From Mucilaginibacter daejeonensis (GTDB lineage: Bacteria > Bacteroidota > Bacteroidia > Sphingobacteriales > Sphingobacteriaceae), in NCBI RefSeq assembly GCF_020783335.1, contig NZ_CP086068.1, positions 4,154,001 to 4,218,000 of the forward strand: DNA of 64,000 nt, written 5' to 3'. Both the position numbers and the translations under genes were made by a program. Below the pieces are notes generated by a model, which saw only the letters and a program-made list of their open reading frames with translations, was not told where the DNA came from and made no database searches. This document shows positions 9,506 through 17,387 of the stretch, in pieces. How positions within the stretch are numbered: position 1 is the stretch's first letter; each line of letters begins with the position of its first letter.

Positions 9506-10591
9506 TTAAGCTTTTAAAGTATCCGTGTCGATGCCGTATTCGGCTAATACATCGTCTATCTTGACCGGCACGCCTGTTTTCAGTGAGCGGTCCATGGCTT
9601 GTAATAGGGCGATCGTTCCTACCCCCTCTTTTACGTCAGGATAGGCGATCTGTCCACTCTGGAGGCAGTCGGCAACGTATTCCAGGTAGTTCTGATATTC
9701 GCCTGCATGGTGGCTCTGCCCCTCGAAACGGAAGTAGTATTTAATGGTGCTGTCGCCCCAAACGATGATCTTTTCCTCGCCGGTATTGTCGGTGATGGCA
9801 TAGCGCAGTTCGTGGTAATCAGCTTGCGAAGCACCTTCAGTACCCCGTAGTATGGTGCTCATGCCGCTATCGCGCTGTGCTGGTTGAGTAGGGCCGGTAT
9901 AACAGCCACTTACACGAGCCACCCTACCGTCAGTTGCTTTGAAGATAAAGTGCATGGTATCCTCGTTCTTCAGTCCCGCTTTTTTACCGTTTGCACTGAT
10001 CATACCATAACCCATAACTTCTTCGATGTTAGGCAAATACCAGCGAATAAAGTCCACCGGATGGCTTAACCCGCCGTATAACCATTTGAACGCCTGCTCT
10101 AAAGCCCAGGGCTTTTCCAGGAACCAGCGGTGGTCGGCATGGTACTCGGCCTCGATGGTGATCAGTTCGCCAATGGCGCCAGCCTCATAGTCCTTACGCT
10201 GGCGTTTGGCAGGCTCAAAAAAGCGGGAACTCTGGCCAATGAACACCTTCTTACCCGTTGTTTCAGAGAGACTTATCATCTCGTTGGCCCGGCTCAGGTC
10301 ATCAATGAAGGGCTTGGTGCATACCACGTGTTTACCGGCCAGTAAGGCCTGTTTCACATGGTCAGCGTGCAGATGATCAGGGGTGTATATGGCGATAAGG
10401 TCGATCTCAGGGTTATTCAGCATCTCCTCATAGCGGGTGGTATAGCTGTGAAAGTTAAATTCTTCGGCGCGTTTTTTACAGGCCTCAATACTCAGGTCGC
10501 AGATCATTTTCAGCTCTACCTTGGTGCTTTGTAACGCGGCCGACATCGTACTGCGGCCTTCTCCTAATCCTAATATCCCTATTCTTAACAT
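9506..10591 (-). CDS. Gfo/Idh/MocA family NAD(P)-dependent oxidoreductase
   Basis: The 361-residue protein has no signal peptide, so it is cytoplasmic. It begins with a Rossmann dinucleotide-binding fold (LRIGILGLGEGRS at the N-terminus) and has the family's TPDHLHADHVKQALLAGKHVVCTKPF segment, in which the usual Glu-Lys-Pro motif appears as Thr-Lys-Pro. The C-terminal half is the alpha/beta substrate domain, with GGLSHPVDFIRWYLP contributing a likely catalytic His. Members oxidise or reduce sugars and inositols. Placed next to the symporter, it probably handles an imported unusual sugar. The precise substrate is unknown. Confidence 0.85.
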   Translation of the reverse strand: MLRIGILGLGEGRSTMSAALQSTKVELKMICDLSIEACKKRAEEFNFHSYTTRYEEMLNNPEIDLIAIYTPDHLHADHVKQALLAGKHVVCTKPFIDDLSRANEMISLSETTGKKVFIGQSSRFFEPAKRQRKDYEAGAIGELITIEAEYHADHRWFLEKPWALEQAFKWLYGGLSHPVDFIRWYLPNIEEVMGYGMISANGKKAGLKNEDTMHFIFKATDGRVARVSGCYTGPTQPAQRDSGMSTILRGTEGASQADYHELRYAITDNTGEEKIIVWGDSTIKYYFRFEGQSHHAGEYQNYLEYVADCLQSGQIAYPDVKEGVGTIALLQAMDRSLKTGVPVKIDDVLAEYGIDTDTLKA

Positions 10592-10667
10592 ATATTTTGG
10601 CGGTGTTGTATCGTGTTCGATTTTGTTGGCTTTTGTCGGTTTTTCTTGAAAAAGTTGGAAAAATGTA

Positions 10668-13217
10668 TCAGTTATCCAGGTGCTCCAAAAACACCCAGGT
10701 CTCGCCCTTTTGGGTACCGGTGATCCCCTCCTGGTACTGGCTCATGAGCTTGTTCCAATCGTTCACCCGCGGGTTGTTCTCGCTGGTCTTGGGGTTCAGT
10801 TTATCGAGGCTTTCGCCTCTAGGTATGCTGATGATCAGCATGAGCTGACGACCGTTCCTGAAAGCCAGTAGCTGTTGGAAACTCGCATTGCAAAAACCTT
10901 TAGCTACCTCGGGCCACTTGGTAAATTGGGTGGCATGGTGGTCCATATATTCCTGCTGCTTTTTACGGTCGTCCATTAGGTTGGCGGTCAGGATTATGTT
11001 ATCCCATTCGGTAGCCTTTACCACCTTGCCACTGCAATTCTCTTTGTTGCTGAAGGTATAGTACGGGCTATCGTAGAGCTTTACTTCTACCTTGTCCAAC
11101 GCCTCTTTGATCTGCTTTTGGATTCGCTCGGCACCCGGTATATAGCCGAACAACACCAAATGGTTCTTCCATTGATACAAGGAAGATACAGGTATTCCGT
11201 TACGCATGCAGATGTCCTTTACCTTGTCGGCGTCTACCGTTTTGCCCTCCGCCGCTACCACCTCGATCACCTGCGGCTTGTCAGCTTTAGCATCTACCCC
11301 AACGTAGTTGATCGGCGCTTGCTTGTTGAGGTCCTGATATTTGAGCAGGCCGCGATAGGCCGGCTCCAACCCGGCGTTTTGCTTAATGCTTTGCGCTACC
11401 TGCGGGCCGTTATTCACCCAGTGATTATCCGGGCCGTTGGCATTTTGGAGGAACTTATCGGCAGGCGTCCAGTTATCTTTTACGGTGAACCCTGAGGAGC
11501 CTTCATCACAATATAGGTAGAACCAGTGGTGCGGGTCGTGCGCATATGCCACCTTATACAGGCTGTCCACATAGTTTTGACTGATCACCGATCCGGGCTG
11601 AGCCGACAGGGTGTAGATACCCGACACATCGTACAAATGCTTGCCATAATGATTGATCCTGTTGGCCGTGATCAGGTTGTCGCTCATGGCATTGGGCAGC
11701 TTGGTCCACCCCCAACCCATACTGATACCGCTGTACGACACTTCGCTAATATCGTTATGGGATATATTGATGCCTTTTACATAACCGGCACCAATACCCA
11801 CGCAGCCCCAGTCCTCGTTGGTCACATCGTTGATCAGGTTATTGGTGATGCGTTCGTTGGTACATACCTCCCGCTTGTCCTCTGGGTTGTATGGTAAGTG
11901 TACCTCCATACTTTCATCCGAAAAAACGCCCACCTGTATGCCGGTACCGCCAATATCTTTGAATAAGTTGCCTATAATATCATCATCATGTGTGCCGCGC
12001 TGGTAATCCAAACCTGTAGAGGCCATGTGCGCAAAACGGCAGTTCTCAAAACCTGTGTGGTGCGCGTATGCTACTTCAACACCTGCTGACGGGCGACCTA
12101 CCCAGGCCTGATTCTCCAATCCCTTTTTATCGGGCGTACCGGGCACTTTCAATTTATAGGCGTCGGTCATATACATACCCGCCTGGTGAGGCACATGCCC
12201 TTGTTGTGATGGGTGCAGCCAGGTGGCGTACTCGAAAGCGATGCCTTTGCTATAAACGTAACTTACCGGGCGATCGGCCGTGCCGCTGATCTTGAGTAAG
12301 GTTTGTAATGCCGGAACGGTCACCGTGGCGATGTTCATATTCTCGCCGTTGCGTGGCCAATAATATAACTTGTTGGTGCGGGAATCGGCATACCATTCGC
12401 CGGGCTGGTTCAGGAACTCGATGGCGTTGGTCAGGTAAAAGGCCGAGTTGCCATTTTGCTTATGGTCCTTATCGATCACGGCCGCCGGCCATGGATGCTC
12501 GAATTGAATACGGCTTTCGGGTTGATGGAAGGTCACTTTGGCTTTGTTGCCCTCTACCGTCAGGCTTTTGACCCGCAGGTTGGCAATAGCCCACATTTGA
12601 TGGATAACCATTTCCATCCCGTTCACGTTATCGACCTTAACATTAGGCGCAGGGATCCACATTTCCTGCTTTGCCTTATCTACCGATAGGATGCGCGCCA
12701 TCAGATCGTCGTTATCTACCTCACGTGCGCGGACGGCCTTTTTACCATTCACCCATAACTGCCTGAACAGGAGTTGCTGACCGCCTACTGCCGGTATATC
12801 ACTTACCCAAACCTTACCTTTAGCGATCGACGGTAAACCGGCTATAGTGCCCATCGCTCTCTTCCATCCGTTCACGTTAACGCCGCCACTTAGCACTGGC
12901 GTAGCGCCCTCAACCGCCTCGATACAGGTCGGTGAATCTGCCGTGCCCGAATCTTCCGGACGAATGAACACCGGCTCTGTAAGCTGGTACACGCCGCCCG
13001 CTAATATGATATGGATACCGCCTTTAACCGATGGATCATTCAGCCTGCGCAACTCCCTTGCCTGGCGTAATGCCGCATTCACCGTTGCCTTGGGCGATGC
13101 CTTAGTACCATCATTGGCATCATTTCCTTTGGGCGATACGAAGATATCGGCAGCCCGCGCATTGAGCGACAACAGCGTCAGTATCAGTAGCGTGGATTGG
13201 CGTAAAGCTTTGTTCAT
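10668..13217 (-). CDS. Exported parallel beta-helix hydrolase (GH141-like) fused to a tandem rhamnose-mutarotase-like module
   Basis: The 849-residue protein has a signal peptide (about 1-22) and a right-handed parallel beta-helix (about 24-625). The N-terminal pattern DIFVSPKGNDANDGT and the segment FRQLWVNGKKAVRAR resemble GH141, a family that includes an RG-II alpha-L-fucosidase. The last 110 residues (738-849) match L-rhamnose mutarotase (RhaM): EYMDHHATQFTKWPEV aligns with EEYQRRHNPIWPEL of E. coli RhaM, so the catalytic Tyr and His fall at 757 and 761. Residues 648-725 look like a second, degenerate RhaM half (LYQWKNHLVLFGYIPGAERI), giving a covalent pseudo-dimer. RhaM is normally a separate cytosolic enzyme. 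The GH141 assignment is by eye and moderate; the RhaM match is stronger. A family A repeat separates this gene from the one upstream. Confidence 0.75.
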   Translation of the reverse strand: MNKALRQSTLLILTLLSLNARAADIFVSPKGNDANDGTKASPKATVNAALRQARELRRLNDPSVKGGIHIILAGGVYQLTEPVFIRPEDSGTADSPTCIEAVEGATPVLSGGVNVNGWKRAMGTIAGLPSIAKGKVWVSDIPAVGGQQLLFRQLWVNGKKAVRAREVDNDDLMARILSVDKAKQEMWIPAPNVKVDNVNGMEMVIHQMWAIANLRVKSLTVEGNKAKVTFHQPESRIQFEHPWPAAVIDKDHKQNGNSAFYLTNAIEFLNQPGEWYADSRTNKLYYWPRNGENMNIATVTVPALQTLLKISGTADRPVSYVYSKGIAFEYATWLHPSQQGHVPHQAGMYMTDAYKLKVPGTPDKKGLENQAWVGRPSAGVEVAYAHHTGFENCRFAHMASTGLDYQRGTHDDDIIGNLFKDIGGTGIQVGVFSDESMEVHLPYNPEDKREVCTNERITNNLINDVTNEDWGCVGIGAGYVKGINISHNDISEVSYSGISMGWGWTKLPNAMSDNLITANRINHYGKHLYDVSGIYTLSAQPGSVISQNYVDSLYKVAYAHDPHHWFYLYCDEGSSGFTVKDNWTPADKFLQNANGPDNHWVNNGPQVAQSIKQNAGLEPAYRGLLKYQDLNKQAPINYVGVDAKADKPQVIEVVAAEGKTVDADKVKDICMRNGIPVSSLYQWKNHLVLFGYIPGAERIQKQIKEALDKVEVKLYDSPYYTFSNKENCSGKVVKATEWDNIILTANLMDDRKKQQEYMDHHATQFTKWPEVAKGFCNASFQQLLAFRNGRQLMLIISIPRGESLDKLNPKTSENNPRVNDWNKLMSQYQEGITGTQKGETWVFLEHLDN

Positions 13218-13241
13218 TTATTGGTTTTGTATTATTGATCA

Positions 13242-13325
13242 CGTCATTGCGAGGCACGAAGCAATCTCTGCGGAGGTATTTCGGCCATACGCGGTTCAGG
13301 GATCGCTTCGTGCCTCGCAATGACG
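13242..13325. repeat. Family A palindromic interspersed repeat, copy 1
   Basis: This 84-bp imperfect palindrome lies between the TIM-barrel gene and the GH141-like gene. It starts GTCATTGCGAGGCACGAAGC and ends GCTTCGTGCCTCGCAATGAC, so the two arms can pair over about 20 bases around a variable centre. Related copies occur at 14311, 14421, 14531, 16115, 27919 and 47885. Confidence 0.9.
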
Positions 13326-13342
13326 GGTTTTTGTACTATTTC

Positions 13343-14245
13343 TTACCCCTCCTGAAATACCTTTTTCAAATAAGCGGTATTGGCACTAAAGTTCCATTTT
13401 ACATTTCGGGGGTCGATTTGGTCGCGTGAGCGTTCGATCACCAGCCAGCCTTCCCACATCATTTTATCGAGTGTCTTTTTGATCTTCTTGAGGTCGAGTT
13501 CGGGGTCATTCTGCAGCCAAACGCCATCGGTGTTGCTTGCATGGATCTGGCAGATGCGTTCCTTACCTAATATCTTCAGTTCTTCGCAAACGTCGCGACC
13601 GGCATCACAGGCATTGGCAAAATTGAAATAACTTTTGATAGCCTTCGAGTTCACTTCGTCCAACAATTTAGCCTCTTCGGTAGCGCTCAACGTGGTCTCG
13701 ATGCCGATCACTACGCCAGCCTCCTCAGCCTTCGGGGCTATCATCTTCAAACGTTCGATCACCACCGGGCGTAGCTCAGGGTTCTTGACCAGATCGGCGT
13801 TGACGCCCAATGGCAAAAAAGCCACCTTCACGTTCATGGCCTTCATGGTATCGATGCAGTCCTGCACCATACGATCGACCCCATCGCGCTTGGCGAACGA
13901 CTGTGCAAAAAAACCGGTCATGCCCATCGAGCATATCTCGAGGTTCAGTTCTTTGGCCTTATCCAGGAATTGCTGCCGTATTTCGGCATTGGCCAATTGG
14001 TTATCAAAGGTGGGCCGATTGCCCAGTCCGCCCATGTCCACCTCCAGCCCATCGGCACCAATGTCCTTGGCCAGTTGGAACGCCCCCAGCTTTTGACGTT
14101 TCAGGATCATCAGATCCACCACGGCCACCTTGTAGCGCTGTCCTTTGGCCGCCGTACCGAACACCGATGCCCAGCTATTTTGCGACAGTGCCAACCCTGC
14201 GGTGAGCATGGCGCTTTGTGTGATGAAGTTGCGTCTGTTGGTCAT
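13343..14245 (-). CDS. Exported TIM-barrel sugar (phosphate) isomerase/epimerase-like protein
   Basis: This 300-residue protein starts TNRRNFITQSAMLTAGLAL, a twin-arginine type signal, so it is exported folded, probably with a bound metal. The mature part is an AP-endonuclease-2/xylose-isomerase-like TIM barrel. DGLEVDMGG, GVVIGIETT and QIHASNTDG carry acidic and His residues that line the metal site in this superfamily. Similar exported proteins are common in Bacteroidota PULs, but their reactions are mostly unknown. It is flanked on both sides by repeats and is probably its own transcription unit. Possible roles are epimerising or isomerising a released sugar, or keto-sugar chemistry in the periplasm. 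I cannot name the substrate. Confidence 0.8.
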   Translation of the reverse strand: MTNRRNFITQSAMLTAGLALSQNSWASVFGTAAKGQRYKVAVVDLMILKRQKLGAFQLAKDIGADGLEVDMGGLGNRPTFDNQLANAEIRQQFLDKAKELNLEICSMGMTGFFAQSFAKRDGVDRMVQDCIDTMKAMNVKVAFLPLGVNADLVKNPELRPVVIERLKMIAPKAEEAGVVIGIETTLSATEEAKLLDEVNSKAIKSYFNFANACDAGRDVCEELKILGKERICQIHASNTDGVWLQNDPELDLKKIKKTLDKMMWEGWLVIERSRDQIDPRNVKWNFSANTAYLKKVFQEG

Positions 14246-14251
14246 AATTAA

Positions 14252-14298
14252 GTCCCACCTAAACCCTCCCCGCGAGGGAGGGATTTAGGAGGTTTAGT
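14252..14298. repeat. Family B palindrome, compact form
   Basis: CCTAAACCCTCCCCGCGAGGGAGGGATTTAGG forms a near-perfect inverted repeat, made of two facing half-units of the family B type. It lies just upstream of the TIM-barrel gene's start codon on the minus strand. Confidence 0.8.
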
Positions 14299-14310
14299 TT
14301 TTGTTTTTAT

Positions 14311-14398
14311 GTCATCGCCAGGGTAGCGCGGCGATCTTATCGCTTTGCATCACCCGTGTATTAGGTTTGCCACGTCGCTGTCGCTCCTCGCAATGACA
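14311..14398. repeat. Family A repeat, copy 2 (diverged left arm)
   Basis: It starts GTCATCGCCAGGGTAGCGCG and ends TCGCTCCTCGCAATGAC. The right arm is typical of family A, while the left arm resembles the variant embedded at 27919-27996 (GCGCGGCGA core). Confidence 0.75.
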
Positions 14399-14420
14399 TG
14401 TTGGTCTATTGTATTATTAG

Positions 14421-14514
14421 GTCATGCTGAACTCGTTTCAGCGTCTCACATGCAAGGGAGCGTTTTGCACAAGTTCTTGTCTCCGCAGAGATCGCTTCGT
14501 TCCTCGCAATGACG
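14421..14514. repeat. Family A repeat, copy 3
   Basis: It starts GTCATGCTGAACTCGTTTCA and ends ATCGCTTCGTTCCTCGCAATG. The left arm is a different module (GTCATGCTGAACTCGTTTCAGC), shared with copy 4, and the right arm is the standard family A arm. Confidence 0.8.
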
Positions 14515-14530
14515 GGTTTTATTATTTTAC

Positions 14531-14624
14531 GTCATGCTGAACTCGTTTCAGCATCCCACATGCAAGGTCGCGCTCTGCAAACGTTCGTGTCTCCGCAGAG
14601 ATCGCTTCGTGCCTCGCCATGACG
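14531..14624. repeat. Family A repeat, copy 4
   Basis: It has the same length (94 bp) and modules as copy 3 and is a tandem near-duplicate of it, with a 16-bp spacer between the two. It ends GCTTCGTGCCTCGCCATGAC. Confidence 0.8.
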
Positions 14625-14635
14625 ACCATGAGTTA

Positions 14636-14669
14636 CCCCCTCCCTCCCGGGGAGGGCCGGGGTGGGGCT
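14636..14669. repeat. Family B repeat touching the esterase stop codon
   Basis: The CCCCCTCCCTCCCGGGGAGG unit, followed by GCCGGGGTGGGGCT, ends inside the stop codon (14668-14670) of the esterase gene. The same arrangement is seen at 49176-49209, and a copy lies 3 bp from the stop at 63199. Confidence 0.85.
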
Positions 14670-16062
14670 ACTTGAACAACTTCTCCAACTCCCCAAACCC
14701 ATGTATCGCGTTCTTGGGCAAATCCTCGCCTTTAGGGCCGAAAACGTATTGAGGCTCCATCTTCTCTATCGTTACTTTGCTTTCGTCCACCTTTCCATCG
14801 GCACCTTTCACGGCATCTATGTTCAGCTTAAAGTGTTTGGCCACAAAATCATACATGGCCATCCGTTTCGACTTTCCGTAATCGTGCCCTTCTTTAGGGA
14901 AATGAGCGTTCTCCACCTGATCGGCCTTGCCGTAGTAACCGTATATCTTTTTCAAATAAGGCAGATCGGTATCTGGCACATTGGCCGACCAATCGCCACC
15001 GTCAGATATCACCAGTTGTGGCCTTGGTGCGGCCATGGCGGCCAATTCATCGTTATTGGTGCCTCCACCGCAAAGGTGTACCGGCTGACCGCTCTCACAA
15101 GGGCATCCACCCGAAAAGTAGCTCGACAGCATCACCACCGGCACGCTCAGTTTGATACGATCATCCAACGCGGTGATCAGCATGGTTTGGCTTCCCCCGC
15201 CCGACGCACCGGTAATGGCCACGCGGTCAGGGTCGGCTTCCTTTAGGGATAGCATGTAGTCCAATATGCGCATGCTGTTAAGGGCCTGCACCGTCATGGC
15301 TAAACTGCGGCGATGATCTTTACCGTCGAACTGCAGCAATGATTCGCCCCAGGCGAAAAGGTCATAACTGATGGCCATGGCACCCATGCGGGCCAGCGTA
15401 GCGTAACGATACTGACCATCGGCCCGGTAACGGCCATCGCCAAAATGCCCATCGGGGCAAAGCACCACGGGTATCTTGCCTTTAAATTTAAGTGGTTTAT
15501 ACAACGATCCGCTCACATATACGCCCGGCAGGGTCTCGATCGCAATGTTCTCGACCGTGTAACCATCCATTACCCGCTTGTTGGTAATGATCGGCGTTGA
15601 CTTAGGTTTGGCCGGCATGGGCGACAGCTGCAATGCCTGCAACATGCAGGGGCGCAGCTCGTATTTTCGTTTTTCCCAGCTGGCTTTGTCGGTATAGGCT
15701 TTTTCCAGGTAGGCCAATTTTTCACGGCCTTCGTCAGGCGTCAGGCGTGAGTACTCATAATATTTGAGCTTGAACACACCCGGGGCCTCCTCATTTACCT
15801 TCATATCCAGCGGGGCCAGCACCGCGGCCAGTGTTTTGGCGGCGGTGGGTTTGTAGCGCCAGTCGGCATAAGGCACCACCAGGTCCTTCACCATCTTTTC
15901 GTCGTACTTAACCTTCACATGGAACTTGTCCTGTATCTCAGTGAGTACCTGCTTTAACGGTTTTTTATACTCGTTATCAGAGTTGTTGACCTGTGCCCAT
16001 ACCTTTCCCTGCCCCGCCAACAGGCAGGTCAGGATTAAGGCGGTACGTATGTGTTTTAGCAT
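14668..16062 (-). CDS. Exported alpha/beta-hydrolase esterase (CE19-like) with N-terminal STN-like domain
   Basis: The 464-residue protein has a signal peptide (1-23), then an STN-like module (about 33-100, KPLKQVLTEIQDKFHVKVKYDE...) of the kind usually seen at the N-terminus of TonB receptors or secretins, then an alpha/beta-hydrolase. The nucleophile is Ser287 in GASGGGSQ and the triad His is His393 in KEGHDYG. Acidic candidates are Asp354 and Asp357 in SDGGDW. The Cys-rich segment GGCPCESGQPVHLCGGGTNN is distinctive. It resembles the acetylxylan-esterase-like group that includes the RG-II pectin methylesterase family CE19; that assignment is from memory and moderate. The gene is an isolated unit between repeats, and its stop codon overlaps a family B repeat. 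A role in de-esterifying RG-II before glycosidase attack fits the context. Confidence 0.7.
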   Translation of the reverse strand: MLKHIRTALILTCLLAGQGKVWAQVNNSDNEYKKPLKQVLTEIQDKFHVKVKYDEKMVKDLVVPYADWRYKPTAAKTLAAVLAPLDMKVNEEAPGVFKLKYYEYSRLTPDEGREKLAYLEKAYTDKASWEKRKYELRPCMLQALQLSPMPAKPKSTPIITNKRVMDGYTVENIAIETLPGVYVSGSLYKPLKFKGKIPVVLCPDGHFGDGRYRADGQYRYATLARMGAMAISYDLFAWGESLLQFDGKDHRRSLAMTVQALNSMRILDYMLSLKEADPDRVAITGASGGGSQTMLITALDDRIKLSVPVVMLSSYFSGGCPCESGQPVHLCGGGTNNDELAAMAAPRPQLVISDGGDWSANVPDTDLPYLKKIYGYYGKADQVENAHFPKEGHDYGKSKRMAMYDFVAKHFKLNIDAVKGADGKVDESKVTIEKMEPQYVFGPKGEDLPKNAIHGFGELEKLFK

Positions 16063-16114
16063 CGGTCGTTAGTCTTCGGTGATAAGCAATGGTTTGGGTA
16101 ATATACCCTTTCCT

Positions 16115-16198
16115 CGTCATTGCGAGGCACGAAGCAATCTCTGTACTATGTAAGATCGATATGCCTACGCAGAGTTTGCTTCGTTCCTCGCAATGACG
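16115..16198. repeat. Family A repeat, copy 5
   Basis: It starts CGTCATTGCGAGGCACGAAG and ends GCTTCGTTCCTCGCAATGAC, and is 84 bp long. It fills most of the gap between the sialidase-like gene and the esterase gene. Confidence 0.9.
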
Positions 16199-16222
16199 GG
16201 TCGCGGTGGGAAGGATCACCTC

Positions 16223-17377
16223 CTACAGATCCTTCGTTTCTCCTTTGATCACCGGTAGCTCGTAGCCTTCTACCTTAGGCCATTGGCCGTCTTTGATCTC
16301 GACCAGTTTGAATTTGGCTGGATCGGCCACTACGTGTTTGATGCGTTCGCGGCGCCAGGTGTAAATGAAATGCACCATGCCATCCTTGGTCTGTATCACT
16401 GATGGATATGAGTACTGACTGATCGGCGAATCTTCCAGGATCAGCGCCGCATACCAGGTCTTGCCGTCTTTGGATACCGCCACATTGAGCGGCGTGCGGG
16501 CACCTTTGGCCAGTTTACCCGGAGGCAACACATGATTGTATACCAGTAATTGACGGCCATCCTTCAGCGTTACGGCATCGGTACCTGAATTGTTGTTGGG
16601 CAAGTTGGTCTTGCTTAACGGAGTCCAGGTCATGCCTTTGTCGCTGCTCCAGGCTTGGGCAATAGCGCGGTTCTTGGTACGGGCCAATAGTTGTAAGCGG
16701 CCATCCTTGTAGGTCAATATGCTGGGCTGTATGGCATCGATCGTGTCAGTACCTTTGGCCACATCTACCATTTTCCAGGTCTTTCCCAGGTCGGGGCTGA
16801 TCTCAAAGTGGATCCTCCAGCCACCTTTACCTTCAGTACTCGTAGGGCTGGTCAAATTTTTGCCCACCATAACCGGTTTGTTCTTGATCGGACCTAAGTA
16901 GCCTTCCGGCAAAGCCATTTGATCTGACCAGGTATATCCGTTGTCCTTGGAGGTCTTCCAATAACCTTTCCATGTACCCGGGCTCGCGCCGATCTTATAG
17001 AATAGCATCAACTCGCCACCGGGTACCTGGTATAGCACCGGGTTCCAGGTAGGGTAACGCAGCGTATCGTTCTGGATGCCATTGGCCACATTAACGCCTT
17101 CGGTCCACTTACCGTTCACCCTGTGGCTTACCCAAATGCAAACATCGGGATTGCGCTCCTTGGTGCCACCGAACCACGAGGCTACCAGGCCTTTGGGTGT
17201 TTCGGCAATGGTAGCGGCGTGGCACTCTTTGTAGGGCGCTTTCTGGTAAACGAATTCATCGGTAACGATACCGGTGCGCCACGGGTTAGGGATCGATTGC
17301 GCACGACCGGTGTTCACCATTGCCAGTAGGGCAAAGGCGGATATAGTGGTGCGTAACAGGTTGGTCAGTTTGATCAT
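16223..17377 (-). CDS. Exported BNR-repeat sialidase-fold protein (candidate exo-glycosidase)
   Basis: With the ATG at 17377 the product has about 384 residues and a clean signal peptide (MIKLTNLLRTTISAFALLAMVNTGRAQ). Upstream in-frame codons overlap the DUF3826 gene and are unlikely to be used. At least four Asp-box motifs are visible: SKDNGYTW, SPDLGKTW, SSDKGMTW and SKDGKTW. These mark a six-bladed sialidase-type beta-propeller. AATIAETPKGLVASWFGGTKE near the N-terminus recalls the active-site strand of a group of putative sialidases. It starts 10 bp after DUF3826 in the long 16223-34248 run. Plant pectin has no sialic acid, so the likely ligands are the related ulosonic acids Kdo or Dha of RG-II. 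That is inference; other sugars remain possible. Confidence 0.75.
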   Translation of the reverse strand: MIKLTNLLRTTISAFALLAMVNTGRAQSIPNPWRTGIVTDEFVYQKAPYKECHAATIAETPKGLVASWFGGTKERNPDVCIWVSHRVNGKWTEGVNVANGIQNDTLRYPTWNPVLYQVPGGELMLFYKIGASPGTWKGYWKTSKDNGYTWSDQMALPEGYLGPIKNKPVMVGKNLTSPTSTEGKGGWRIHFEISPDLGKTWKMVDVAKGTDTIDAIQPSILTYKDGRLQLLARTKNRAIAQAWSSDKGMTWTPLSKTNLPNNNSGTDAVTLKDGRQLLVYNHVLPPGKLAKGARTPLNVAVSKDGKTWYAALILEDSPISQYSYPSVIQTKDGMVHFIYTWRRERIKHVVADPAKFKLVEIKDGQWPKVEGYELPVIKGETKDL

Positions 17378-17387
17378 AACAGTAAGG

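Larger units (their letters stand above)
14246..14667. other. Intergenic repeat cluster (422 bp)
   Basis: No gene is seen here. The stretch is filled almost end to end with interspersed repeats: one compact family B palindrome, three family A copies in the same orientation and one further family B copy. It separates the esterase gene from the TIM-barrel gene. Confidence 0.85.

Noticed and set aside
14311..14624. Possible CRISPR array in the repeat cluster
   Set aside because: Units are 88-94 bp palindromes with divergent centres, only three are present, spacers are absent or short (16-22 bp), and no cas genes are nearby.
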